A model generated the notes under the pieces. It did not search any database. It was not told the origin of the DNA and saw only the letters and a list, made by a program, of their open reading frames with translations. This document shows positions 1 through 11,379 of a stretch of DNA of 64,000 nt, piece after piece (within the stretch, counting starts at the first letter, position 1; each line of letters starts with the position of its first letter). Source of the stretch: Liolophura sinensis (taxonomy: Eukaryota > Mollusca > Polyplacophora > Chitonida > Chitonidae). The position numbers were made by a program, and so were the translations under genes. The stretch lies in contig NC_088303.1 of NCBI RefSeq assembly GCF_032854445.1, forward strand, positions 8,131,501-8,195,500, in the 5' to 3' direction.

Positions 1-1114
1 GAGACCAAAGAAGCTTAATATGTGTCATGTCATCTTCGTATATAAGCCTCCCCTTAAAAAAATTGCCTTCTTAAATCTAATCATCGTAGAGGGTCGTGGA
101 GATTTTTATAAAAGGGAGATAATTTGTCATGCGAACAGATTGCTTTGTGGAACTTTTATTTAAAATTGTGAACATTTCTTTCTAAAACAACCTCAAATTG
201 AATAAATATAATCAGCTTATTCAGTCGAAGGACCAAATACCGGCTCCTCCTGACGATTTCTATGAGCCCCTGGTATATGTAGGCAAAAGTTACTCTGAAG
301 TGATTAGTTTCATGCATTCCGTGGAACGTTGTTAGTGTTTGTATTGAAATAAACACTGCTGAGGAACATGAATGCTATGTTCAGCTCATTTGAAAGCATT
401 CATTCTAGCCATTAATGTGCAGGTAGATATACTAAATAGCAAGCAGTTGCGAATGTGCTAATTGTTTTAATTTGACCATTTCGATTGTTCTTAAAACCTA
501 CAAGCCTAGTGAAACAAACCAACTCAACAAAGTTAGGCACACACTGAGTACATATACAGCAGTTTGTAGTCAGTCATTTTGAGCTTTACAGCTGGAACAG
601 TTTTGTGTCATGTGACCATCAGAAATTGCGCTTTTTTTTTTTTTTTGCAATTTGCTTGCCATTCAGAAATTATTTATTCATAAATATGGCAAACCAACCC
701 TTGGATAATTTTTCAAGCACTGTAGACCCTGCATTTATCAAGACACTTCAACAATTTTTCGAAACACATTCAGTACATATATAGCCCTTTATAGTCAGCC
801 ATTTTCGGCTTTACACATACACAGTTGTTATATAGGTTATGTGACCTCCAAATATGGGGGAAATTGCATTTTTTCTGATTTTGAACTATGCTGAAAAAAG
901 ACAAAACTGTGCAATACTGAAAAGAAAAAAGACCAGATTTGTGATCATAACATATATCTAGTACCATATTCAAACTGTTTAAAATCAGAAAATTTTGGTC
1001 ACATGACAAATTCAGTAATAGTGCATTTCCACAGTTTTAAAGATATGTAACTTATTTTTATACGTCCCCTTCATCAGACAGAGTGCATCATGTTGTAGAG
1101 ATTTTGTCCATCCA

Positions 1115-1540
1115 TATTCGTGTCCCGACTATAACTTCAACAGTTTTCTGGTAGTAGAGTTTTAAGTTTTGGTGGATACATACACAGATGGCAATGTGTC
1201 AGGAGTCACATTTGTCCATATGGGCAGTTGTCATGTTTACCGGATTGCCATTTTCTTTGTATACTATATAATTAGATATGATTTTTTGTCTGGCCTATAA
1301 CTCTAACTGTTTTTAAGTGGAGTTTTAATTTTTGGTGGATACATACATACACAAATGTTGATGTGTAGTGACTCACATGTGTCCATTTTCATGGTTGTCA
1401 TGGCAACCAGATTGTTATTTTCCTTATTTATATTATATAAATAGAAATGATTTTGTGTCGGTGTTACAACTCATAATGTGTTTTATGTTTTCCACATAAA
1501 GTTTTCATTTGTGGTGGACACATTTGTCAGGGTTTATTCT
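1115..1540. repeat. Decayed tandem repeat, about 165-180 bp unit, 2.5 copies
   Basis: The motif GGTGGATACATACA recurs at about 1171 and 1334, with a weaker copy at 1513. It is preceded by a shared 'actataactctaac' segment and followed by 'GTCATG' and 'CCATTTTC' blocks. Unit lengths are about 163 and 179 bases. No coding content is apparent. Confidence 0.55.
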
Positions 1541-2237
1541 CACCACAATGCTACTGGTATTCTTTATACATTTCAAACAAATACATTTGTTGGGGCGTAT
1601 GTTGTGTTCAACTGAACTATTGATGCATGCTTCATTTGCCCGAATGTGTTCTTTTTGCATTCTAAATATCAGCTCAATGACATAAACCCCTTTTCAGGAA
1701 AATGACATGTTAACGCTTTCTGTCAGTGGCATTGTGCCGGCAAATGTAGGTCATGCTTAAAATTACAAATTGTGGGGAAAAACATTTCCAGGGTGCATTT
1801 CCAAAGTGAACTGGATTTGAATCTCAGATTGCCAAATAATATGCCAAAAAAAAAATGTAAGAATGATAAGAAATTGACTGGATAGCAGACTGCTGGGACT
1901 GGTAGTCTAGTGATCATTGTCGTGAATACCAGTGAAAATAAAATAAAACATTGCACAGCAGTGCTGGGCCACAGGTATCAAGAGATTGGGCATTTGATTG
2001 CGAGAGTGTTAATTCCTTTCATCGACTGCTGCTGGTGGCAGGCAGAATTAGAATACATGCACAGTACCAAGCAAAACTACATTGCATAGGTTTCATGCAG
2101 TCTGTCATCAAGCTAGTCAAATTTTTGTTGGCTTTTCGTCACAACATGAAAACGATACAGAGCACAAAAATAACTCTTGCAGATTTGTAGTACTGACAAG
2201 GAGTACCAGTTAGTGTGTTTGTTTAATCATTTTAATT

Positions 2238-2450
2238 TTTTTGATTTATTTATTTTATTGGTGTTTTACGCTGTACTCAAGAATATTTCACTTATACGGC
2301 TGCGGCCAGCATTATGGTGGAAGGAAATCATGCAGAGCCTGGTTGAAACCCAAGACCATCTGCAGGTTGTTGAGAAGCCAGCATGAGCTGGACTTGATCT
2401 CACAGCAACCTCATTGGTGAGAGACTTCTGGGTAATTACACTGGGCTTGA
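2238..2450 (-). mobile_element. tRNA-derived SINE, mollusc-type, reverse
   Basis: The conserved 3' part (GGTGTTTTACGC, then CAAGAATATTTCACTTATAC) and a body ending near ATTGGTGAGAGACTTC match, in reverse, the full SINE at 35003-35257. It is diverged and lacks a clean tRNA head. It lies in non-coding sequence. Confidence 0.75.
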
Positions 2451-3303
2451 ATCCTTGGCAAGCAGATAGGAAGATAGGGTAATCCTGTACGCATAAGACA
2501 AACACCGCACGTTCCAGGAGGTCTGACACCTGTCAGTGTCCATGTGCTGTGAGACTATGTACAACAACAAACACCTGCCAGCCAGCCAGCATAGCAGTGT
2601 GCCGGTTTGCTGGTATCTTTGGAACTAAATGACAAAATACCATTCAATCTATAATATTTATCAGAAATATTAAGTTCAAAACTATTACAGACATTATAGG
2701 TGGTTGCTGTGTTCATTTGTCGATATGAAAGTAATTGTATTCTCGGGAGAGCACCTGTATAAACCGAGTGTGCATTTCAGGAGTTCATGCCGATTAAGAC
2801 AAAGTAGGTGGAGAGGGGGTTGCTCCCGCAAACTACATATAACGCGTCAAAGAGGTGTGATTTTACGGCAACTGCTAATGGTGCCCTTGGGCCGATAGAG
2901 ATTTAGACAACAAATTAAAGCGAAGATTAAGTCTTGCTCACGGTGTAATACATTTCCATTTTAAACGCTTCATAAATGAATTATTTGACATAAATTCTTG
3001 TATTGGAAGGGAGCACAGTGGTGTTTTATTGTGTATCAGACCACTTTTTATTTGTTTGTTTTCCATATCGATGCTTTTTTGCACTCTTCAGCTGACTGAC
3101 AAAGCAAAAAGCATGTTGTGCTTTCTTGCCGAGAGAGAAGGACATTCAGTACATCATTGTATTGAGGGCAGCCTACTTTGGCAAATCAAGCAATGGATCA
3201 AGCCTATTATACCAACCCAAAACTAAGTTAATGAAGTCTTTCAGCTAGTGAGTTTCTCTGTATAACATAGTATGTCAGCCATTATGTTAATTTTTTGTTT
3301 CAG

Positions 3304-3477
3304 TCTCGTTATGTCCCCAATTACCCTATCCAGAGAACGGGCGTCGCATTGGTGATAATTATCAGGTCAATGACACGGTGTCCTTTGAATGCAATGTGGG
3401 TTACACTTTGCATGGCTCCCAACAACGAACCTGCCAGCCCAACAAGGTATGGGACGGAGAAACATCACATTGTTATG
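3304..3477 (+). CDS. Sushi/CCP domain exon, copy 1
   Basis: This 174-nt exon encodes one complement-control (sushi) module. It has four cysteines (in SLC, FEC, RTC and HC), a conserved Gly-Tyr after the second cysteine and a Trp before the fourth. It is bounded by TTTGTTTCAG and GGTAAGT splice sites. The first two and last one bases are split codons, so it is phase 1 at both ends and can be duplicated or skipped without changing frame. Sushi modules form extracellular binding surfaces in complement regulators, lectins and adhesion proteins. Near-identical copies follow at 6584, 7356 and 7953, and a diverged one at 19134. The gene start lies upstream, so no signal peptide is visible. Confidence 0.85.
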
Positions 3478-4380
3478 GTAAGTCAACAGCTGTTTAAATT
3501 AAATAACACAAAATGTCATGTATTACAGCTTTTTACACAATTTATTTCAGTTTGTGCTGAGTTTCTGTATTGTGGTCCAAGTTCCAATCTGGTTCTCACT
3601 ATTGCTGCTGCAAGTCTTTATCTGTAATAAAACTGTTCACGATGCAGAATTAAAAGGTGGCCAGATGCGGTTATTCTTACAGAACATTTTTTGTGATATT
3701 TTGACAATGGCAGCCTTTAAATATGTATAACAGGTAAACTGTCGTGTAGTCTGGTAGATTATGTCTGACACTATGACTGTGACTTGCTGTTCAATCCAAC
3801 TTGATTGTCATCAGAGATGTTCGGTGTTTCAAACTAGGATTTTGAAGATATAAAACTATGAATATCTTAAAATAAAAATGCACAATTGGTAAAACAGCAA
3901 GAAGTTTACGTGTACAGCAAGAAGAATGGCAAGGAAAACAAGAATGACAGATTCAAAAACAAAAGAATTGAGAAGTTAAACACTTCATTAATAATTGAAG
4001 GGTATGATGTAAATACAGTATTTATTTGATGATTAATACAGATGCAGTGGCCATCAAAACAGCAGTTATTCAGCTGCAAGTGTTAAAAATCAAACTGTCA
4101 GAATACATATACCATCTACTACTAGTATTATAACATGCAGAGTGAAGTGACTACTTTCCTTCGTCCATCTAACAATCGTTTGCATGTAATGAGAAACAGA
4201 AAGACTTAAGCACCTGGATTCAGCACTTTAAAATTACTACCACTACATGTTCAACTTAAGGAGAAGAAGACATGAAAATGTGTGTAGAAACCACCTGCAG
4301 AAAGGCTGTTGAAAAGTGCATTTGCATGAACATATCTTACTTTTTTTTTTACACCAAATTACATGTAGCCAAACGTTTTC

Positions 4381-4518
4381 ATTGTAAGGTGGGCTTTATG
4401 TGCTGTGCAGATAATGTATGCTTCCAGTGGTATCACACCCACTGTTTGTCTGACCCTGAAATAGGTATTTACCGGATTGTAAGATGTACTTGTCAAGATT
4501 GTCAGATGTACAGATGTG
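4381..4518 (+). pseudogene. Possible PHD-finger-like fragment
   Basis: An open frame here reads Cys-Cys-x4-Cys, then Trp-Tyr-His-x2-His-Cys, then Cys-x-Cys-x2-Cys. This spacing recalls the second half of a PHD zinc finger, and such fingers often ride in transposons. No splice sites or further domain support it, and the terminal aromatic residue is not obvious. It may be a relic or chance, lying in the intron between sushi copies 1 and 2. Confidence 0.22.
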
Positions 4519-4904
4519 GTTGTCAGAGGCATACATTACATAGTTGAAGTTTACAAGGACATTCAGATTTGAACTTAAAGGAATAGAAAGGTGTCTCTCT
4601 TCTATGTAAACTTCACTTATATTATAAGTAAGAAAATATTGCACATGGATGAAAGAGGAGGAAATGGAGAGGAACTGTGGGGAAGATAATGTTAAAAAAA
4701 CTTAAGTATAAGGTTGAAAGGAAGTGGGGTGGAGTGGGGTATAGTGTGTAAATGTTTCGTGTTTAAATGGTGATGTCAAGATCCCCAAGATCTTTTTTTA
4801 AACATTATGTCCAATCCAAATGACACAATTTCCAGCTGATACATGTATCTACTAAAGTAGGGGGGGGCCCCTTCCGGGTGCCTATTGCTTTAAATATGTT
4901 AATA

Positions 4905-5560
4905 CATTAATATATGGAACCCCTGCTGGGATTTATGACAGTGATTTAGTGAGATACTGCCCACAATTCCCAGTAATAATATCGCACCCACTGGGATTTA
5001 GTGGGATCCCACTTAAAATGCCCAGTTATGAAATCCCACCTAAATCCTGGTGGGATTATTAGGGAATCCCACTGGGATTTATGACAGGGATTTAGTGAGA
5101 TACTACCCACAATTCCCAGTAATAACATCGCACCCACTGGGATTTAGTGGGATCCCACTTAAAATGCCCAGTTATGAAATCCCACCTAAATCCTGGTGGG
5201 ATTATTAGGAAATCCCACTGGGATTTATGACAGGGATTTAGTGAGATACTGGCCACAATTCCCAGTAATAATATCGCACCCACTGGGATTTAGTGGGATC
5301 CCGCTTAAAATGCCCAATTATGAAATCCCACCTAAATCCTGGTGGGATTATTAGGGAATCCCACTGGGATTTATGACAGGGATTTAGTGAGATACAGGCC
5401 ACAATTTCCAGTAATAAAATTGCTCGAACTTGGATTTAGTGGGATCCCACTTAAAATGCCCATTTATAAAATCCCACCTAAACTCTGTTGAGATAATCAT
5501 GGAATCTCACCGGGATTTTTGACAGATTTAATGGGGTTCCGTCCAGATTTCCCAGTGATA
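4905..5560 (-). repeat. 146-bp satellite, short array, inverted relative to 15.1-16.7 kb
   Basis: About four units of 146 bp repeat the motifs CCCACTGGGATTTA, CCCAGTAATAATATCGCACC and AAATCCTGGTGGGATTATTAGG. The first units are nearly identical and those after about 5400 decay. The outer edge carries TTAATATATGGAACCCC, which also occurs in reverse at the far edge of the larger array. The 63-residue ORFs inside are by-products of the repeat. Confidence 0.9.
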
Positions 5561-6583
5561 AATAATCCCTCTGTATTTCCATTGGGATGCCACTGGTGTT
5601 GTAATTCATTTGTTCTGAGGTTCTGGCTAGAGCAAATGAAAGTCAAAAAGGTGTTAAATATATATATATATGATATAATTGGTCACCCATTTTAAGCTGG
5701 CTTGTACTTTACCCTAAGCCATACACCAAACATTGGTGTAATATTGGCAACCCAATATTATGGAGAGCAATGTCGAACAAAATGTTAGGGGTGGTGTCTG
5801 AAAAAATACTGCAGCTCTGGTTTTGCACACATGTAGAGCACAATAGCACAAGGAAGATATTCCATAATTGATTCACTGTAAACTTCACAACTTGATGTGT
5901 TGTGTATTAGAGTCAATGTTTAAGTACATGTAAATGTTAAGTTTTTTATCTCGAAAACTACTGCATGCATTGACCTGGCGCTTTACAGTCATAAAAAGCA
6001 CAGTGACACTCTGTGAATTTTCCGTCACTTATCCTCTGATTGCATATTAAATACCATTACGTACCAAATTCATGACTCCAGTTCACTATGTATTGAGCTG
6101 AAGTTTTGTATCCTTGTGTCTCCTACAAGCAAATGCTTTGGTAGCCTTGATCACGTAAATGATGTATTTTTTTTTTTTTTTTGTACTGCACAATACATTT
6201 ATGTAAATTATTGTACATATCTATGGCCCTATCTTCAGGGATGACATAATGCCACAAAGAAAAATCACCATGATGTCAATTATGTGGAATCTTGAAATTC
6301 TCTTATTGGAAAGGAAGACAATGGCCCTTTGTCGGGTATACGACAAATCTTCATTCATTATTTTGATTTCCCTTTCACTGCTTTTCTGTTTCATTCAATA
6401 AAATGACTATGGAGAAAGTGTGTTGTTTGTTCTTCTCGGTTGTTCATTACATCATAGTATTGAAGGCAATGAAGCAAGCCTATTCCACCAAACAACAAAT
6501 GAGTTAAGTCTTTCAGCTGATCACTTTTTCTTTACAATTGTAGGTCAGTCATTACGTTCATTTTTTGTTACATTCTGTTTTAA

Positions 6584-6757
6584 TATTGTTATGTCCCCAA
6601 TTACCCAATCCTGAAAACGGGCATCGCCTTGGTGACAGTTATCAGGTCAATGACACAGTGTCCTTTGAATGTAATGTGGGTTACACTTTGCATGGCTCCC
6701 AACAACGAACCTGCCAGCCCAACAAGGTATGGGACGGAGAAACATCATATTGTTATG
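6584..6757 (+). pseudogene. Sushi/CCP exon, copy 2, splice acceptor lost
   Basis: This copy encodes the full four-cysteine sushi module with the same GGTAAGT donor as its sisters. The acceptor position reads CTGTTTTAAT where copies 3 and 4 read CTGTTTTAGT, so the invariant AG is AA (6582-6583). The exon is therefore probably skipped, which is harmless to the frame because it is phase 1-1. Cryptic use of another AG cannot be excluded. The coding sequence itself has no stop, suggesting the loss is recent. Confidence 0.75.
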
Positions 6758-7030
6758 GTAAGTCAACAGCTGTGCTTACAAAATGTAATATATTACAGCT
6801 TTTTCTACAGTTAATTTCAGTTTTACTCTGTTTCTATATCTTGCTGGTTCAATCGTACCTAGTGTCAATCTGCTTGTCGCTGGTCCTTTTGCAGTTTGTC
6901 TTGGTGGAGCCGGTTTGTAACTCCACGGGGTCAAGATGTGGAGTCTTTACAACTTATTGTGCATTGGTGAATTTAGAGGCTGCAATGTGGTTTCTAAATA
7001 CTTACCTATAATAAAAATGTTCATTATATT

Positions 7031-7192
7031 GATTTTTTTTTTTTTTTTTTTTTTTTGATTGGTGTTTTACGCCGTACTCAAGAATATTTCACTTATACGA
7101 CGGCGGTCAGCATTATGGTAGGTGGAAACCGGGCACAGCCCGGGGGAAACCCATGACCATCCGCAGGTTACTGACAGACCCTCCCACTTACG
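7031..7192 (-). mobile_element. SINE fragment, reverse, between sushi copies 2 and 3
   Basis: After a poly-T run it reads GGTGTTTTACGCCGTACTC, AAGAATATTTCACTTATACG and ACCATCCGCAGGTTACTG, matching the 3' half of the 35003-35257 SINE in reverse. Copies 2 and 3 are 772 bp apart while copies 3 and 4 are 597 bp apart. This insertion of about 170 bp accounts for the difference, so it landed after the tandem duplication or in one copy. Confidence 0.85.
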
Positions 7193-7355
7193 GCATCATT
7201 ATATTGAGGACAGCATAGTGTGGCAAATCAAGCAATGAATCAAGCCTATTACACCAACCCCCAAACGAGTTAATGAAGCCTTTCAACTAATCAGTATCTC
7301 TGTACAGTTGTAAGTCAGTCATTACGTTTACTTTTTTTGTTACGTTCTGTTTTAG

Positions 7356-7529
7356 TGTCATTATGTCCCCAACTGCCCAATCCTGAGAACGGGCGTCGCA
7401 TTGGTGATAATTATCAGGTCAATGACACGGTGTCCTTTGAATGCAATGTGGGTTACACTTTGCATGGCTCCCAACAACGAACCTGCCAGCCCAACAAGGT
7501 ATGGGACGGAGAAACATCGTATTGTTATG
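7356..7529 (+). CDS. Sushi/CCP domain exon, copy 3
   Basis: This is a 174-nt phase 1-1 exon with acceptor TTCTGTTTTAG and donor GGTAAGT. It encodes a four-cysteine sushi module almost identical to copy 1, differing at the PYPE/PNPE and SHCY/SYCY positions. High identity in the introns as well as the exon points to recent unequal crossing-over. It probably adds an extracellular binding module to the same secreted or membrane protein. Confidence 0.85.
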
Positions 7530-7952
7530 GTAAGTCAACAGCTGTGCTTACAAAATGTAATATATTACAGCTTTTTCTACACTTTATTTCAGTTTTACTC
7601 TGTTTCTATACCCTGCTGGTTCAATCGTACCTAGTGTCAGTCTGCTTGTCACTGGTTCTTTTGCAGTTTGTCTTGGTGGAGCCGGTTTGTAACTCCACGG
7701 GGTCAAGATGTGGAGTCTTTACAACTCATTGTGCATTGGTGAATTTAGAGGCTGCAATGTGGTTTCTAAATACTTACCTATAATAAAAATGTTCATTATA
7801 TTGAGGGCAGCATGGTGTGGTAAATTAAGCAATGAATCAAGCCTATTACACCCACCCACTAATGAGTTAATGAAGCCTTTCAACTAATCAGTATCTCTGT
7901 ACAGTTGTAAGTCAGTCATTACGTTTATTTTTTTTGTTATGTTCTGTTTTAG

Positions 7953-8126
7953 TGTCATTATGTCCCCAACTGCCCAATCCTGAGAACGGGCGTCGCATTG
8001 GTGACAGTTATCAGGTTAATGACACGGTATCCTTTGAATGTAATGTGGGTTACACTTTGCATGGCTCTGAACAACGAACCTGCCAGCCCAACAAGGTATG
8101 GGATGGAGAAACATCGTATTGTTATG
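7953..8126 (+). CDS. Sushi/CCP domain exon, copy 4
   Basis: This is a 174-nt phase 1-1 exon with acceptor CTGTTTTAG and donor GGTAAGT. It encodes the same four-cysteine module, with Glu in place of Gln in the GSEQRTC loop. The sequence after the donor resembles that after copy 1 (TTTAAATTAAATAACAC) rather than that after copies 2 and 3. This suggests mosaic exchange among the units. Confidence 0.85.
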
Positions 8127-8465
8127 GTAAGTCAACAGCTGTTTAAATTAAATAACACAAAATGTCATGTATTACAGCTTTTTCCACAATTTATTTCAGT
8201 TTGTGCTGAGTTTCTATATCCTGTTCGCTCAATCGTTTGTAGGTTCAATCTGTTTTGTTGATGGTCCTGTTACATTTTTGCTCTGTGGAGCCAATTATTA
8301 AGTGCATGTCCTCAGGATGTCGTGTCTTGAACTCATTGTGCATTGGTGAATCTAGAGGCTGCAATGTGGTTTCCAAATATTTACCTATAATAAAAATGTT
8401 TACGATGCAGAATGACAATGTGGCCAGATACAGTTGTTTTTCTGAAACATTTTGTACGATATTTG

Positions 8466-8690
8466 AGGGGGCCTTCGTGCCTGAGAGGTGGGTAACACAC
8501 CATCATGACACAATGACCCAGGAGCCTATCACTAATGCGTTCCCTGTGAATTCAAGTGCAGCTCATGCTGGCTTCGTTCCTGGGCGTATGTGGAAAGGAC
8601 CGCCAGCAACCTGCAGATGGTCAAGGGTTTCCTTGGGCTCTGCTTGGTTTCCTTCCACCATAATGCTGCAGGCTTTTATTTTCGTAATTC
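8466..8690 (+). mobile_element. SINE, forward, diverged
   Basis: GGGGCCTTCGTGCCTGAG, AATGACCCAGGAGCCTATCAC, CAGCTCATGCTGGCTTC and CCACCATAATGCTG appear in the order of the full SINE at 35003-35257. The tail is degraded. The ORF across it is not a gene. Confidence 0.8.
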
Positions 8691-8850
8691 TTAACAAGAA
8701 TCTAAATGGATTCCTGTAGGTTTACTTTATGTGATTCCACCAGAATCTAGGTCAAATCTAGACCACAAAGTATGCTGTTACTCCAAATTTTAATATGTGC
8801 TATATAAAATGAAACAGTTTTTGGAGTTCCCGGTGACATAAATATCACTA

Positions 8851-9961
8851 TACAGGGGTAGAAATAAGCCGCACAAATCAAAAGGCCAGCAGGGCTAGTT
8901 GACTTCGAAATCAGTTGGCCCTTCCCCTGGCTTCATGACAGAAAAAATCATAATGCCAGTAAAGTTTTAACATTGTAGGCTGATTTAATACATATAGTTA
9001 ATTATTATCTTTGTTCAAAGAATTACATGATTACTAGTTACTAGTGACATGAACAATTTTTTTTAAGTAGATTAGGTAGTAGAAGGTTGTTACGAAAAAA
9101 ATCAGTTGTGAATGTGTAATATGTTGGGTAAGATTTTGGGGGGCCAGCGATCCTCGCATAGGCCTTATTAGTAAAGTATAAACCAAAGACCAAAAAGTCC
9201 TTAGACCAAAGCTTTCAGCTACAGAAGTCAAGTGTAGCTCATTGAGTCGCTGGCAATTGGAATGTATTTGCTACATTGCTGCGACATTTGACAGTAGCAT
9301 GCCACAATAAAGTCAATCCTTTAGTACCAAAATTCTAGTGTAGATGCGATCAAGTTTAAAAGCAAACTGTGTAAAGCCATTCTGATTCTTGCTGCTTACG
9401 GTGTTTCATCGCTGCTTAGTAGCCAACAAAATATTTGCAGAGAAATGTCTTCACACACCTCTTTTCGTAGCTCCATGTTCATTTCATTGCAATCTTCTCA
9501 TTAGTTTTGGATATGTTTCAGTTTTAATTGTCCTCTGCAGCTGGTCATAACCACTACTACTGCTGTAGCAATCAAGCGGCCATTGCCTTGTCCGCCTTGT
9601 CGGGGCATTTCTGACAATTTGTTAGGTGCTCACTCATTCGTTCACAGAAGAGGTATAGCCAATGGAATAGCCTGTATCATAGCGACATTCACTAGAAACC
9701 GTCACGTGTTGTTATCTACGTTTCTTTCATTTCCACCTGTATGCTGAAGATTGATCAAACTAAAGACGAATCATCTCACACTTTATTTTCCCACGATGCC
9801 CTAATCCACGAGAGTTTGTGTGCACATTTAAAGCCGCGCTTATTTCCCCTCCCTGCTGTTAAAATTTAGCTTGGCCCCATGGACTTTCTTATCCCAGCTG
9901 TTGCCATTACATCAGAGATTTCACTATCAGCGGGCCAGCGGTTAATTCGACCCCTGCTGTA
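8851..9961. mobile_element. Candidate non-autonomous DNA transposon with imperfect terminal inverted repeats
   Basis: The left end reads TACAGGGGTAGAAATAAGC and the right end, reversed, reads TACAGCAGGGGTCGAATTAA. Both are followed by a GGCC(A)GC-rich segment. A second partial copy of the terminal motif occurs inside at about 9836-9862. There is no transposase. The family is uncertain, with hAT-like ends possible. Confidence 0.4.
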
Positions 9962-10228
9962 TTTCATTATTTGTCAGTTAGTTTATGCTAAAGAATTTGC
10001 TTGTTTTGTAGGATAAAACCAACATTAAGGTGATTCATTTCAAAATTTCAAAATTCGTTCACAGTTAATTTTGATCTCTGTTTGTCAGTGTAGAGTTTCT
10101 AATGTTTGTATGTTTTGAAAGTTATCATGGTGAACAACAACAATGGCTATTCGAAATAATGTGTAACAAAGTCAAACAAAACGTGCATTATGGCAATGTT
10201 TATGGTCGTACGTCCACTTATAGGTATG

Positions 10229-10446
10229 AATGGGGTTCACTAGCCTTCTACAAAGGGAAGCAAATCTTGCAACTGATAAAACAGCAGTGCCCTCTATCTA
10301 TTTTCCTGTAACGCTTTTATTATTCATGATTTCTGATGTTGGTATTGAAATCAGTGGTATTGTAATTTAAGTAGGTAGAGGGCAGCACTGCTGTTTTATA
10401 AGTTACAAGATTTGCTTCCCTTTGTACAGAGCTGGCAGACCCCATT
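10229..10446. mobile_element. Foldback MITE with arms of about 75 bp
   Basis: The segments AATGGGGTTCACTAGCCTTC (from 10229) and GCTGGCAGACCCCATT (ending 10446) begin long inverted arms. The arms share ACAAAGGGAAGCAAATCTTG and AAAACAGCAGTGC in opposite orientation. The loop is about 70 bp. It has no coding content, so it is probably a miniature inverted-repeat element. Confidence 0.8.
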
Positions 10447-11316
10447 GGAAATTTGGGAACTATTGATCATCAGAGTTGTTAGATGTTTCAGACAAGAATT
10501 TTAAAAATATTAAACTTTAAGCAGCTTAATATAAAAGTGCACAAGTGTGAAAATATATGCAGCTGTAACTACCATGGCAACATTTTTTAAGTTAATTTAT
10601 AAGTTTATTTTATACATGTAAGGTTAAATAATCGTAAAACACAGTTTCTAGAAGGGTCAACAAAGGTAGTGGCACTTTTGGTTTGACAGGCTTTGTTAGT
10701 GTAAAACATGGTTTAGAAAGGTCATTGACCTAGTCCTTGTTTTTCCTCCACGTAGGAAATAAACTCATCACAGTGACAGCCAGTATGTCATCTTCCTGAT
10801 ATAAAAAAATCGCTGTTCTTTGTATTGCCATTATAATTTTCTTATAACCTATGTATACCACAGAAAAGTTTTACAGGTTTGACACATGGAAAGCGTCAGT
10901 CTGGTGGAATTATATCCACGGATCTATTAAACTTGCATGCTAGACTTTTTATATTATTGCTAGACATAACTGGCCTATTGATTATATTCTTGCGTGACAG
11001 AACCCTAGAGATTAGGTCTAAGGTTTCCTGCCTTCTGACATTGTGCAAAGTAAATCTATCCAATCAGGTTAAAAGAAACACTTACCAGACCGTGGAAAAG
11101 GGAAACCCACACACATTCCACAATGACTCATGCTACAGAGAACAGCAGGCCTATACCTGAGCATTGCGATTGGGTAAGTGTTACATAAGTGATTAATACG
11201 TTTCTCTCTTGTACTTACTTTCTCTTAATGTGTGATAAATAAATATGTAATTAAACTTACATACTGGCGCTATTGTTGCCAGTGAGTGTTTTTGCCCAGT
11301 TTCTTTGACAGGAGAC

Positions 11317-11379
11317 GTGATAAGTGGTGTATAATAGAGTTATACACAAGTATATAATATATTATACACCTCTTATCAC
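11317..11379. repeat. Short hairpin, 19-bp arms
   Basis: GTGATAAGTGGTGTATAAT at 11317-11335 pairs with the segment at 11361-11379 with one mismatch. The loop is AT-rich. It may be a tiny foldback element or an excision remnant. Confidence 0.6.

Larger units (their letters stand above)
1..3303. other. Non-coding stretch upstream of the first sushi exon
   Basis: No convincing exon was found here. The stretch is AT-rich with short chance ORFs. It ends at a strong splice acceptor, so it is probably intronic sequence of the sushi gene, whose start would lie outside the window. It holds weak duplicated motifs (about 560-830), a decayed tandem repeat (1115-1540) and one reverse SINE. The final 300 bases resemble the introns before the other sushi exons. 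Confidence 0.6.
7200..8400 (+). repeat. Tandem duplication of a 597-bp sushi exon unit
   Basis: Two head-to-tail copies include the upstream intron, the sushi exon and about 270 bp downstream, ending in the shared ATAATAAAAATGTTCA. The exon starts (7356 and 7953) are 597 bp apart. The unit at about 6300-7016 is a third copy separated by the SINE, and 2990-3640 is a more distant fourth. The downstream parts of units 3 and 4 diverge more than the exons. Confidence 0.85.

Noticed and set aside
4946-5283. 63-residue ORFs on the minus strand (and similar ones at 15.27-16.34 kb)
   Set aside because: They are read from the 146-bp satellite and recur with every unit. The unit is not a multiple of three, so they are not coding.
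6890-7011. Possible extra exon after sushi copies 2 and 3 (EPVCNSTGSRCG)
   Set aside because: The corresponding region of copy 4 is diverged without a kept cysteine pattern, and no matching donor is convincing.
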